Source: Lepidodermella squamata (taxonomy: Eukaryota > Gastrotricha). Taken from it: DNA of 64,000 nucleotides. Every line of letters starts with the position of its first letter. The stretch's first letter is position 1. The translations under genes were made by a program, and so were the position numbers. The notes below the pieces were generated by a model. That model saw nothing but the letters and a program-made list of their open reading frames with translations, was not told the origin of the DNA and made no database searches. The DNA is taken from assembly GCA_047495785.1 (NCBI GenBank), contig JBLDXI010000054.1, positions 2,790,001-2,854,000 of the forward strand, read 5' to 3'. Below, piece by piece: positions 32,308-44,113 of this stretch.

Positions 32308-34371
32308 TTATGCTCGGTTTTCCGAGACTTCGGTTTGACTATTGAAGTTGCTGAGCTGTTCTTGCTGTTCCTGCTTCAGGAAACAATTTTTAACCACCAG
32401 TAGCCGCTGCTCCACAAATTTAGCCGTTTGCAATCCACCTGAAAGGTGCACAAAAATTGAAAATTGTGAGAGTTCATGAAAATCCAAAGAACTCACCAGT
32501 TGAAAGCCCTACGATACACGACACCAGTATTCCGATCAGTAGTGAGAAGAATGGGAACAGGAAGTACGATATCGAAAACAAATACAGAAGCCCCGGTGGA
32601 AGACTGGACGGATCATTCCTAATGCATAACAAAATGAACGTCGTCAATAGATTTAGTTAGGACCATTTACCAATTTCTGCTTCCTTCTGGTAAAGGGACA
32701 TCTACATCCATCCATTTAGGAGGCCGTTGCTCAGTCAACTCCCACCAGGATATCGAAAACGGAACATTTGCGAATGAGGCACAGTTAGCCGTAGTTGAAG
32801 GTAGCCAAACTTGTTCATTGCCTAGTTTGTAAATCATTTGACCCGCGGCGACGAACCCTGTTAATGTCGTCGCTGCAACCATTCCACTGATTACGCCAAT
32901 TGAATTGACGAATGGAAACAAAGCTCCGGCAAGGTAGCATAGGAAAACAGCAGCACCAAATACGCTAACCGTAGACATTGTCAACTTGATAATACTGCCA
33001 GAAATAGCTTCGAACGAAATCGCGAGTAAGCACGAAGCTAGGCCAAGTGCGAAAGTGATCAGCTTGAGAGCTATCGAGATCCCACGCGGGCTAAGTCGCT
33101 TCTCAAGAGGGTGCTTCAACAAGTCTTCCCAGATGATAGCTGAAACACTGTTATAGCCGGTTGACATAGTTGAAAGTGAGCCGCTGAAAAGAGCCGCGAA
33201 CCAAAGTCCGATTAAACCGGGGTAATTGAGTACTTCGGCTACATAGTAAGTTGTTAACTGGTTTGGGCTGGAGATGAGTTTCCCTCTTAGAGGATCACAT
33301 CCCTGCGTTTCGTAATGCACGTACCTAAAACGAAACTTGTCAAGATAAATCATAGGATTTCCTATCACTCTTACATTACTATTGCCATTAACAGAAGAAG
33401 GCCCATAAAAATGATAATTTGGGGAGACATTGCCAAAATCGACCATATTGCTTGCCTGACGTTGGGTACTGCGGAATATCTTTGAACTGCTGCTTGTGAA
33501 GTAGCATGATAACCGGCTGAGAATAAAATCGGTGGGAACAACATCGCATAAAAACTAGAAGAAAATCGTGATTATAGTGAGGATCCTGCGCCCATCAATA
33601 GAAATTACCTGTAAGTGTTGCGAAGGTCGGGGTTGAAATCGAAAAAATCTAACCGGCCACCCTTCGAAGCGATTTCCATCGCTTTAGATATACCACCGTC
33701 TATTTTCGAATAGCCAACTATAGTGGCAACCAATACACCGACGAACATGACTATTGCTTGGATTAAATCCACAGTGACCACAGCCTGGAATCCGCCTAAA
33801 ACTGTGTAAAGCATCGTAATGGCTCCGGTGGCAAGAACACTGGCCCAGGTTGGGATAGGCGAAACAGCTGCTAGAGCTACACAAGGTGCATAGGTAGTCA
33901 CAGCTAAGGCCGCTATAGTCGAAATAACGCCAGCCACAGTTCCGATATATCTGACGATCTTAGACTTGAACCGCATCTCCAGGTATTGATAGGTACTAAT
34001 CAGTTTTAAGTTGTACATCATTGGCACGACGAGGTAGGCTCCTATTGATATCCCAATGACTTGGCCAACGCTTGAAATAAAAAATTTCGCTCCTCCAGTG
34101 TATAACTCTGCGGGAATGCCAATAAGGGCGACGGCACTCCAAAAAGATGCGAATAAAGATGCTGCAATTGGTATGACATGCATAGCTCGGTTGCCGACAA
34201 AATAACTAAATAAAGAAATATATTAAGGTGGCTCGGGAGAGTAATTGATAATCACCTTTCAGTGGTGACTTTCTTCTTCCGATCTCGCCACATGTAGATT
34301 GGGCCGACCATTGCCGAAACCAGTAACAGAATGGCGAAAACGATGTAGTCGGCATAATGTAAATCCGCCAT
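32308..34371 (-). CDS. SLC5-family sodium:solute symporter (SMCT/SMVT clade)
   Basis: Six exons, 34371-34256, 34205-33609, 33554-33375, 33324-32671, 32618-32497 and 32438-32308, join to 599 aa with about 13 membrane spans. N-terminal ADYIVFAILLLVSAMVGPIY, the ASFWSAVALIGIPAELY block, STYQYLEMRF, GGFQAVVTVDLIQA and GGRLDFFDFNPD match SLC5A5/6/8/12. So does the later QGCDPL...SSPNQLTTYYV segment, before LPGL-like YPGLIGLWFAALFSGSLST. These carriers use Na+ to take up iodide, vitamins or monocarboxylates; the substrate is not assigned. The frame shift between the ORF segments near 33375 is explained by a 50-bp intron (33374-33325). The cytosolic C-tail is Gln-rich. Confidence 0.88.
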
Positions 34372-35167
34372 TTTTTGAGATGAATTTTTTTATGTTTACA
34401 TTAAAGTGCCTTGGAGCAATCGATCAATAAAAACTAGTTTTTCAGTAATCGAGGCGGTGTGTAGCAATATTACAACAATTCTTTTTTCCGCTGCTTAGTA
34501 TGTGCTAATAATGTAATATCGCATTCGTGCACCTGCAATGATGATGGCTATGATGATGATGGCGACGTGAATACATTATTATTGAACGCGCATTGAACCG
34601 CTGCGCTAATGCATTTCGCAGAGCATGCGGGCTTGTTTACGCGTAAATTGCCCACTGCCCATGCAGCTCGTAATGTGCGAGCGTGAGCTGCTAGTTGTTA
34701 TTATTTACGTCTTTAAAGCGCGACTTAAAAGCGGCCCCAATTTCAGCCCGAAAAATGCAGCCAGCGTTTATATACGCGCCGTAGTACTCCTGTATGAAAA
34801 ACCATAGTAGTAATGCGAGCAAAACACATTGAGGGCTTCCGTGAACCAACTTTTTGCGAGCTGAGTGCTGAACGCAGTCACGAGCGACCTAAGTGAAAAG
34901 GTCAGAAAAAGACACGATGGGCGCATCGCCACGAGTGTTTATAACTATACTATGGCATAGAAAACTGCCACCTGTGCGGCGGCGCAGAAGAAGAAACAAC
35001 ACACAAAGGGCCGCTCTATTACTTACTAGCGCAGTTTATTTGTCAACAACAATACTACTTGTTTGTTTTATTTTCAGGGATAAAATGTCATCACTCGGCA
35101 CTCAGTATTCATCAGTCAGTTGGGAATAACTATTCATTGAATGTCAACACGCCAGTGTTTTTTATGC
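34372..35167. other. Intergenic between SLC5 and the CTHRC1-domain gene
   Basis: No gene is called. A plus-strand frame at 34893-35129 has an Arg-rich stretch and a hydrophobic run ending at a TTTTATTTTCAG acceptor-like site. It cannot be extended into a supported gene because the next DNA is the last exon of the minus-strand gene. Confidence 0.35.
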
Positions 35168-37643
35168 TCATATCGACCCGACATATTGCTCTTCGACCAT
35201 CAAATAGGAGGTCGATCCCACGCCGGCTCCCGTTGTCGAGTAATTGTCCAGAGCCCCTGCATCACACATTCCGATGTTAAGTGCAATTGTCAACGAACCC
35301 GCGGGAATTGGGGTTGCGCAGGTGCCTTCGACAAAGCGTGGGATGCCGTACGAGAAACCGGCAGTATTACGCCAGTTCTCCAACCAAGCCTGTATTTTGG
35401 TGTCGCATTCGTTCCCGTTGACAGTAATGAACCTTCAATGCCGTGGTGTTGAAGCATATGGAAGCAAACAGGATTTATAACTTACCAACGCTTGCATTCA
35501 CTAATAGCCGTTGATTGCCATATTCTGTAATTAGTGTTACCGAACCATTTGATATGGAGGGTAGAGGCATCTTGCAGCTTATTGTAAGTCATTGTCTGAG
35601 AATCGAATGGCTTTTTTAACTAACTGAGCCAACTTCAATTTACTCACATGAATCGCCTTGAAGCAAGCTGTACCAGTGCTCGAGCAGGAAGTGGTGAAAA
35701 CAGAGTACTTGCGGTTGAAGAAGGGAAGTCGGACCAGTTGTCCATCTGGCATCAGCAGAGAATTCATAGGTAAGTTCTCGTGGATTTCCTCGACAATCAT
35801 GTGAGCCTCTCGCTTTCGTCCAACTTCGGGGTCATAAAGAACCAGCTGATTGGGGCACCCGATGCCACCGCCGCATTGACAATCATACCATATAGCGATA
35901 TCGTAACGCCCAGCAGGAAGTCCTCGGCATATGCCGTCGACTGGAAAAATTAATTAGCCCTGTCTCTTGAAACTGAAGTCATAATTACGTGGCACCGATC
36001 GAGCGCCAGGCTCGGTTCGTCCGCTGCCGGTAGTGAAATATGCAGCCAGAAAAGACGCTTCAATAGAAGCAGGGTTGTTGCACAGCTGGTCATTGATGGT
36101 CACATAAAATCGGAGGCAATGATTGTTGAAGTCGTAGTATACGACCCCGGACCAGAAAATTCTCAGCGCCGAGGTATCACTTCGTTTTTTGTACTTGAGA
36201 GTTTGCTGCGGATTGCCAAACGAGGTAAAATATTAACGCAAAAGCAATCATACACTTACAAAAGGAGTAACACCATATGTGGCAACTGTGAGAGCGTTGA
36301 ACTGAGTGGAGATTGTGTTGTAAACAGTCAGGGATTGACATCGCGCTGAGTCATCTGTCGAAAACACTGAATGAGATTCCCTTAGAAACATTTCTTGCTT
36401 CTTACCGAGTTTCATGAGGTAATCAGCGGGAATGAACTCTTCAAAGTGGAAATACAAAATGCCATAATACGCTGGCTGGCCAAGAGTGGTGAAATCGTTG
36501 ATTGAAATCGTTCGGGTCCATGTAGAAGCCGATGACACATAAATCTTAATTTCGGTACTGCCCTTGGGCGCATCCACGGAAGAGCAGACATGTTCGTCTA
36601 TTAACACAGCTACAATCAAAGGACTTTTTATTTAGAAAGCTATTTCTACCATGATATGACTCGACGACGTAGCTGGTGGCAAAGCCTTGGCGAACGTGTC
36701 GCTCCCTATGAAATTGTTGATGCGAATGCGATCTGAAATTGAGAATGCGAATCTTACAAAGTATGTCGAATTCCCAGTTCTCCGGCACAATCTAAACCGT
36801 TGATCGTAACGTAGAATATAAAAATATCCGTCCCGCTCGAGCCAGTTTGATCCTTGAAGCCAAATGGAATATCCAGTGTGACCTTGATGTGAGTAAAATC
36901 GTGCTTCTTGTCAAATGTGTACGTCTGTGATTAACATGGTGTTTGGTCGAGAACTGACAAATAAATCAAGATTTTACCCTGAAAGCGGTTGTTTGCAGGG
37001 TTGCGTATTGAAATCTCGTATCGCTCACGACTCCGTAACCAACTCTGCGCGGGTAATCAAAACATCCTGACTCTTCCCCTGCAATATAAAGAAGTTATCT
37101 TAACTTAGGTTTTAAGTTGGATGCCTCCGTTGACAAACCTGAACAAAGTGGCGGAGCATTCGGGCAATCTTGCACACAAACTGGGGCGATGGTGTCCGAT
37201 GACCAAACAGTGCCCGGCATCGGGCAGAATGTGTCACAGTCAGGAACACCGTTGTTACGATCAGCCACGTAATCCATCAAAGATTGCGGTGAAATAAGAA
37301 TGCCGCTTATGCAAGTCGCTGTGTAGTTTCTGGTGTCGAACTCCATAGCCATGTCTTTGGGAGCTCGCAGCAAAATGCAAGCATTAGTTGTGAACTGGTA
37401 AATCGCTGATCGGCAACTAGGTCCTGTCGTTGCTAGGCACATACTGGTGCATTCCTCTGGGGTTGAAGCGTTTAGGAACGGCCGAATCATTTGAATATTC
37501 AGCGCTAAGTCTGTAAGATCGACAGTTATAGCGGTTTCCTGAGGCTGAATCAGCCGGGTGCATTGCCCACGAAGAATCATCTCCCCTGAGGTCAGGCTCA
37601 GGATTGAAAGTATTACTGATAATAAAGTAATCGGCCGATCCAT
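35168..37643 (-). CDS. Secreted protein with PAN-like region and three CTHRC1-like domains
   Basis: Ten exons: 37643-37139, 37078-36978, 36924-36789, 36732-36661, 36609-36406, 36354-36260, 36205-35989, 35940-35648, 35595-35486 and 35432-35168. They join to 665 aa. A signal peptide and a PAN/apple-like cysteine region (about 28-112) are followed by a short Cys-rich linker. Then come three repeats of the C-terminal domain of CTHRC1. The third is clearest: CKRWFITVNGNEC, EGTCATPIPAGSLTIALNIG and SYLMVEEQY match the vertebrate CQRWYFTFNGAEC, EGLCEGIGAGLVDVAIWVG and RIIIEEL. The second has LRFYVTINDQLC, DGICRGLPAGRYDIAIWY and AHMIVEEI. The first is more divergent (IFIFYVTINGLD...LYFHFEEF). CTHRC1 is a matrix protein linked to Wnt/PCP signalling. 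The exon 4 donor (GTCATA) is weak and was chosen for phase and a 51-bp intron. Confidence 0.78.
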
Positions 37644-38237
37644 CTCAACTTTCCAATCTACTTTCGCTATTCTGTCTAGAAACCGTTTTTAGCCGTGAAC
37701 CGTGAAGAAGTGCCTTTGAGTGCGTTAATTATGAATGAGCCCCGAGGTGGCTTCGACGCCTCCTTTGTCGACTTCGAAGAAAGGACCATTGTTTTCATAA
37801 CGGACGAATCACCATTTCTCGCCTTTTCAGTGTGAAACAACTTGGAAACTGCATTGATCACTCGATTTCTATCACCTATATTGAAATGCATTAGTAATGA
37901 TCAAGTCAGTTGTTTGTTCAAAGACGGAAAAGATCTTTCAGAATCAATATTTTTTATTCTTTACTGACATACGACTCGACATGTTGTTGAATGATGTTAT
38001 AATACGAGTAGGAAATTAGCGATTTTGCATTATAATAATATCGACAATTTCGCTGACGAAAACAAGACAACAATAAAATTGCAGCGAAGCGTTTCAATTT
38101 TATTTTTCATTTTTTTCGATTTGATCAGATCAAAGCAGATATTTTATTCAAATTCACATCACGATAAAAATATTGATAAATTAAAGTATTCCGTTATTAT
38201 TCTTTGAATTTTTATATTTATTGGTGGGTTGAAAAAT
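37644..38237. other. Intergenic, no supported gene
   Basis: The 71-codon minus-strand frame at 37676-37891 shows no known domain. The region holds the 5' end of the CTHRC1-domain gene and the 3' region of NISCH. Confidence 0.4.
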
Positions 38238-40406
38238 CTACTCCGCGTTCGACTCGCTTGTTCGACAGCTCGACGTTGATCGGTGCGAGTTCGAACCCGG
38301 TAAGCCAAGGTGCGCGCTGGGCGAGCTCAAATTCATGCTACTGCCGCTGCATCTGTGGTGGAGACACGACCCGGGCGGGGTTGAAAGACGGCCATTACTG
38401 ACGTCTAGATTCGCCTGTTGAAGGGCGAGCAGCACGGCTACTCGGTCCAACTCGTCCTCAATCGACGGCTGGTTGTCGATGACCACCTCGCCCGATCGCT
38501 CGCCGAATAACAACAGCATTTTAACGCGGTAGTCGACGATTTGCGTAATCGGGTTGCCGGCTAGATTGGCGGATCTTACCATCGGCAGCCGGCTCAGCTG
38601 CTTCACATTCGCGATCGAGTCCAGCTGGTTGCAGGACACGTCTAGTACCTCGATTCCGCACTTGCTCAGGCCTTCGAGATTGCTGAGTTGGTTGTAGCTG
38701 ATGTCGAAGGTCTTCACGTTGCCAATGTGGCGGCTGAAGTTCTCCAGCGATCGAATACGGTTGTGGCTGAGATTCAGGTGTTGCAGTTTCACGCAGTGTT
38801 CCAAGTGCTCGATGACTGAGATTTGGTTAAAACTTAGGTCCAGGTATACCAAGTTCGAAAATGCTTGCTGAAATAAGAAAAAACTCATTTAATTTCAATT
38901 TCATTCGATTTTCTTCAAAATTCGAAAGTTGAATTTGACAAAAATTGAGCTAATTTTACAACATTACCCAACACTTTTTATACTGACAGGTAAAAATCAG
39001 GTAAAAATAAAAAAATTCTAAAAAATTTCTAGGAAATTTCCCTTGCCCACTCTGATTCACAATTCAAAATCCTTGCAGCAAAAAAACCTTTGAATGAAAA
39101 GTTTTTCATCTTTCAAAAAAAATTTAATATTCGTATTAAATGTTAGAATACATCCCCAAAAATGAAAATAATTTCTAAATTACATTTTAATTATTTTAAG
39201 ATGGCTTACCAAGCTTTCATCGATTTCTGAAATCGAATTATTGGCAAAATCGATTGATTGTAGTGTTTTATTTGAGCGTTTCGCAAGTTCGCGCGGCAAG
39301 AATGTACTCATCGAAGTCAGCGATTTGTGAACGTGTAAATGCACTAGGCCGTCGAGAATCGAACCGAACCCAGAAATATTGTTCGCATCGCTATTTGTTA
39401 TCTATAATAACGAAATAAATACAATTTTAAGGAGAAGTTTTTAAATAAAAATTATGCGAGCTATATAATATTTTAGCTAGCAATCTTCTCACTTTAACAG
39501 TTCGTTTCAACTCCGCCTTAAAAAAATTTCCACAAATTCGTCATGCTGTAATTATTCTAATACTTACAACTAGAGTTCGAACAGATCGAAACGGCGATAG
39601 GTCGAAGCAGAGCCGATTCGGTACGATGTTGCTGGTCCCCAACGGCTGATCTGAGCCTTCAATTTTCAGAAATTTAACCGCTCCAAAGAACTCGAGAATA
39701 GTCGCCAAAATCACATCAGGACTCGAGCTGTTTTTATTGCCATTTAAAGACGAAGTCGGAAGGGGTGAAACACTTGTGGCCGGCAATTTTAGCCGCTCGC
39801 AAACCGCGTGCAGCTCTAGCGGCGTGATCGTAAATGCCTCTTCTGCCTTCACCATCCGCTCCATCGCATCTGAGCCGAGGCGATTCGCTAAAGTATCACA
39901 GATAGAGTTGATTTCATAGCGTGGAAAATCGAGGAAATCGGCGAGTTGTTTCGGCAAAGCGCCGAGCTTATGTACAACAGTCAGCAAATACACTTCCAGG
40001 TCGTTTTGCCGCTGCTTTATAAACGCCTCGTTCTGAATATACATAGATTTTTTGCTTGGAAAATTGACATTATTCAAATCATAAGACTCCATCAACTGAA
40101 ACAAAAAATCGAAAATTTAGTCATATTTGACGTAATTTTTACCAAAACTCACTTCGTTGTGAAGTTTGAAAAAATCACTGTAACGACGTTTCACTTGCCA
40201 TGTGTACAAATCAACAGAAACTTCAATCGTAAAAAACTGCAAAAATTAAAAATAAATTTTGAGGCGGATCAAATTTTTCGGAAAATTACTATTGCACCAC
40301 TTCTCATCCAATCGTCTGCCACATAGACTTGTTGCCGCTCATAGCCGGTCAAACGAAGGATTTGAGCTGATTTCTGCAGCGAAAAATCCGAGGTATATAG
40401 CGCCAT
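38238..40406 (-). CDS. NISCH: Nischarin-like PX plus leucine-rich-repeat protein
   Basis: Five exons, 40406-40290, 40236-40153, 40095-39568, 39401-39210 and 38867-38238, give 516 aa. Exons 1-3 carry a PX domain (FFTIEVSVDLYTWQVKRRYS, DFFKLHN, RQNDLEVYLLTVVHKLG) as in nischarin/IRAS. The following block contains GTSNI and leads to LRRs (LVYLDLSFNQIS, LQHLNLSHNRIRSLE, EVLDVSCNQLDSI), ending with the LRR cap ITQIVDYRVKMLLLFGERS. Nischarin binds phosphoinositides on endosomes and restrains PAK/Rac and integrin signalling. The protein stops soon after the LRRs with a Ser-rich tail. It therefore lacks the long C-terminal half of the human 1504-aa protein. Last gene of the UBA3-TSR2-HDAC11-NISCH string; starts 125 bp after HDAC11. 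Confidence 0.87.
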
Positions 40407-40531
40407 AATTCAATTATTATAATAAAATCATCTATAAAAAAGCAATAATTTATTAAAATATTATTTCTGAGGTAAAAATAAATTTGCGAAAAAACCGGCT
40501 TGAATAAGAAAAATGTCAAAGCAGAAATATA

Positions 40532-41724
40532 TCAAACAGAGTGTTCACCGTACTTGGATGGTTGTTGAAAAGTCACAGTTTTAGGAGTCAATTTCTTATT
40601 AGGATCATCAAAAATTTCCAAAAGTCCACTATGCCACAAATTTTCAATTGAATCAGCAACTGCATTAGCTGTCGAGCGTTGATAGCCGCCGCTAGTTACC
40701 ATGCAAATCGGAATGCCAAGCGTTCGAACTGATGAAAATACGATTTCATCACGAAGTGCAACGCCTCGGGGAGAAATTGATAGTCGCCCCAACGGATCAC
40801 CGGCCATTATGTCCGTACCAGCGTTATAGACAACAAAATCCGGCTTTTCTACCTCTAACGCATGTACCAAGCCACACCTCACCAAATCTGTGTATTTTTC
40901 ATCGCGTATACCGGATTCTAGATGAATCGGATATTGAATCGCTCCTAGTTTCAAAAAAATCCACCATAAATTTTGAAATAATTGAATTATTTCACGCACT
41001 TTTTGCCGGGTGATCTCCTGGATAAATATTAGGATTAAATGCGTCTAAAATCACAACACGTCGATCGTCCAGAAAATCACGTTCATGCCCGTTGCCTTGA
41101 TGGGCGTCTAAATCGACGATCAAAACTTTGCGTAACGAGGTATCCATATCGAGTAGAAATTTAATGCCAAGTTGAATATCGGCATACACGCAAAATCCTC
41201 CGCCAGAATCGGACGAACAGTGATGAAAACCGCCGCCAATGTTGATTGCCCAGCCAAATTTGCGCGCTAGATAGCACGCAAGCACTGTTCCACCCGTTTG
41301 AAGTCGCAACGATCGCAGTAATTTTCGTTGCAGTAATTTATTAGGTACGCAAGCGACGCACGGAACTTCGGTTATTCCGGCTAAAACCGAACTCCAAGAT
41401 AGCGATTTTAAATATCGCTCAGTATGAACGGCCAGTAAATCTGATTTGTTCACTTCCTCCGGTTTCACGCAACTGGTTTCGCTCGACAAGATTTTCTTCT
41501 CTAAAAAAATGACAAAAATAGAGATTATTGATTTGATTCTGGAAGTTCCTACCAATCAAAAACTCGACGATTCGACCCCATTTTCCAGTGTCAAATGGAT
41601 GAGCTTTTTCCAAGCCCCAAGCTGTAATATTGTAATTAGGATGGTATACAAAAGGAAGTTGGCCAGATTTCCTATCCAATTCTTTCAATAAATGAGCCGA
41701 ACTTCCGAGCTTGGTCAAATCCAT
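40532..41724 (-). CDS. HDAC11: Histone deacetylase 11
   Basis: Exons 41724-41553, 41500-41000 and 40944-40532 join in frame to 361 aa (human 347). Class IV HDAC signatures: FVYHPNYNI, HPFDTGKWGRI, GGGFHHCSSDSGGGFC (active-site His pair), IVDLDAHQGNGHE (Zn ligands), DAFNPNIYPGDHPAK, VVYNAGTDIMAGDPLG (third Zn ligand) and VTSGGYQRST. Human HDAC11 acts mainly as a lysine defatty-acylase. The exon 2 donor is GTGCGT. Only 54 bp separate its start from the TSR2 stop, and an AG directly precedes the ATG. Introns are 52 and 55 bp. Confidence 0.95.
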
Positions 41725-41778
41725 CTTAAAAATCTAGATAAAAATTAAGAATTTAAGATTTAAATATGAGCTGATAAT

Positions 41779-42447
41779 TCATTTCTTTGAAGATTTGTTG
41801 GAAGGTTTGGAAGACTTAACAACCTGCCAGACTTCACCGTCCTCATCGACCACGGTTTCAACTTTACTGGATTTTGCACCTGAAGCACCTGATGAGCTTT
41901 CTTTAGCTGATATTTCATCATCACTCTCTTCCTCTGAGCTGTGAGGCGAAACCATGTCGACTTCATCTGGATTTCGACTAGAAATCGGCATCTCAAAATA
42001 AGGATTAATAGCCGGCAATTCTTGAGCCATTTCTTTCAATTGCTCCAAATTCTGGCTTTGGTGAATTTTATATACTGAGTAGACTTGTTGAGCTGTAGTC
42101 GGCAAAGATCCGTCGTCAACAATCAAATTAAATTCCAGATTGAGAATATCGGCGAGAAAATCTTCGATTTCGAATTTTTCTAGGTCGGCTGAAAACATGC
42201 GGTTTTAAATAATTTTGCGGTAAAAAGCGGTATATATTACCATTGCAAATCATCCATTCAACAAAAGCAGTTGGGATCCATTCGGCTTTTTCGCGAGACT
42301 GAACACCGCCGGCTCGGTTTTCAACACCCAACTAAACACGGAAATTGAATATACGAATAATAATTTGCATGAAAACTAGCTAACTCGAAGAGCCTTCCAG
42401 TTGGTTAAGATTTTCTGCAGGCATTCGAGCAGAATTTCGTCCGCCAT
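41779..42447 (-). CDS. TSR2: Pre-rRNA-processing protein TSR2
   Basis: Exons 42447-42385, 42331-42241 and 42188-41779 give 187 aa (human 191). Conserved region: LGVENRAGGVQSREKAEWI, then ADLEKFEIEDFLADIL, then FNLIVDDGSLPTTAQQV. An acidic Ser/Glu-rich linker and VDEDGEVWQVVK, which resembles the C-terminal EDGWTIVRRK of the human protein, close the protein. TSR2 escorts ribosomal protein eS26 into pre-40S particles. Second gene of the minus-strand string: 84 bp after UBA3, 54 bp before HDAC11. Confidence 0.92.
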
Positions 42448-42531
42448 TCTCAATAAAACCACCTATTCATGAAAAATGAACGTGCGAAATCACTGTAATG
42501 AAACGACAGATGTTGTTATGAAATAATAACA

Positions 42532-44113
42532 TTAATTCGAGGCAAATTTGAGCACAACTGAAAGTGTTTTCGGTAGTTTGGAGTCTGCGACTGAAATCGA
42601 GGAACCATCGCGAAGTCCAAACTCGTCGAACAGATTTTTCTCAAGATTAGCGTGGGTAGCTTCAATAACCGGGATGTAGAGAGATATGCTGGAACCATCG
42701 GACGAGTTTGAAGTGAGAGATGGCTCTTTCAAATCCCTTAGATCAAAGAAATTTTAAATATGCCTGGTTTCAGATGAAATAACTAACAATTTTTCCTTTA
42801 ACATGGCCAACAGCTTAGCGACAGTTGCTGATGTTTCAACTGTAATCGGAATCGGTTTGTTGCTACAGGCCGGGCAATTTTCTTTCCGCTCAGTAGGAAA
42901 AGCAAAGCCATAAACGCCTTCGATCTGATTGAAATTCATGAAACCTTCAGCGTAGTCGAAAAGCGTAGACCCTTTGTATAGCCCGGTGAGCAGTTTAACA
43001 ACCTCCATGCAACACAAACCCGCAATGACAGCATTTGTCGAAGCAACGGCGGGGATAATTCGTTTAACGACGCCTTGAGTTAGTCGGTAAGTCACGCCTG
43101 AAATGTTGAAACTTTTAGCGCGGTCGAGGGCACGTTCGAAAATCCATTGGAGATGACGAGGATCGTCGCCATCAACGCCGACGTCTGTACCAAAGGGCCA
43201 CTCTTTTTCCCACATGATGATTCGCACGAATTCGACGCAATGTTCCGGCAATCTGGGGCTACTGGCGATTGTGCAAAGGGGATAATTGACTTGAGGAGGG
43301 TACAAGTCCATTGTACATTCAACGCAGGCAGTCATCCCAGGAATAACGACGCGAATGTTTCCTTTTAAACCTTCAGTGCCTCCATCAATAATGGGAATAA
43401 TACTGCCCGGGTCCAATTCACCATTATCATCATATGCCAGAAGGCTGCACTGAAAATTATCAGACGTCAGGAGCTAATTCAGCAGCGTAACTATAACTTA
43501 CAATCATTCCGTTTAACCAACGTCTAGCGCCAATTGAATCTAAACCACACAGGACAATTCTGAATTGGCTGTAAAATTCGGGGCCGAAAGCTTCGATAGC
43601 GGAATGATGGGCGGTGACTTGGCATTGAGGGAAGTGGCGCTGTACAAACGCAGCAGCGACTTGAGCTTTAGATTTTCCAAGGTCATCAGTGCTATAGTAA
43701 TACCTATATTATTCATCAGGTCCTTGCATCGACGATATGCATACCTGAACATAAATTGCCGGTTCAAATTAGATAGATCGATGGTATCCAAATCGATCAC
43801 GCTTATTTGACGCATGCCAAGAATAGCCTGATACAGGCGACAAGTTCAAGATAGCAAAGCAGCAAACAACAAAATAGTTTACTAGATTTTTCAGGAACTC
43901 ACAGCCCAAACCACCAGCGCCAATTACCAAAATCGGAACGTCACGAAGCAAATCGAATGTCTACGCATATATTAGAAAATAAGCATGAAGTTCAATTCAA
44001 ACCATCCCCTGGACTCTCACCTCTGGAGGGCACGAGTAATTAGCATCGTGCAGCGAACTGGGCGCAGTAAGCAATCCATATAGTGGATCACTATGTAATT
44101 CGGCGTCAGTCAT
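42532..44113 (-). CDS. UBA3: NEDD8-activating enzyme E1 catalytic subunit
   Basis: Six exons, 44113-44021, 43960-43883, 43827-43745, 43691-43502, 43449-42788 and 42736-42532, give 436 aa (human 463). The nucleotide-binding loop is [31 protein letters not shown], the [12 protein letters not shown] block and [20 protein letters not shown], whose last Cys is the expected thioester site, all match. Zn ligands include CPAC. The C-terminal E2-binding ubiquitin-like fold (EEFGLRDG-like [15 protein letters not shown]) is present. UBA3 with NAE1 charges NEDD8 onto UBE2M for cullin neddylation. The exon 4 acceptor could also lie 12 bp upstream in frame, adding four residues; the site giving a 53-bp intron was chosen. 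It heads the four-gene string. Confidence 0.94.

Noticed and set aside
32106-32345. 79-codon plus-strand frame opposite the SLC5 3' exon
   Set aside because: It overlaps the last SLC5 exon on the other strand, which is well supported; no domain seen.
33375-33450. Apparent frameshift in the SLC5 gene between two long frames
   Set aside because: Explained by a normal 50-bp intron (donor GTAAGA at 33374, acceptor TTTTAG at 33325) that restores a continuous transporter sequence.
34893-35129. Arg-rich plus-strand frame with a hydrophobic run and acceptor-like end
   Set aside because: Cannot be extended; the next sequence is the final exon of the minus-strand CTHRC1-domain gene.
36355-36405. Extra in-frame 17 residues in the CTHRC1-domain gene
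   Set aside because: The 51-bp segment has a GTAAGA donor and a GACAG acceptor and matches the local intron length, so it is read as an intron whose length happens to keep frame.
36660-36788. Alternative exon 3/4 reading using the strong GTAAGA donor near 36756
   Set aside because: It would leave an intron of about 25 bp, far below the 48-58 bp seen here, and gives a frame unlike the CTHRC1 repeat.
37676-37891. 71-codon minus-strand frame upstream of the CTHRC1-domain gene
   Set aside because: No known domain and no splice link to the signal-peptide exon.
38280-38310. AGTTCGAACCCGG, resembling a tRNA B-box
   Set aside because: It lies inside the NISCH coding exon, and no A-box or cloverleaf can be drawn around it.
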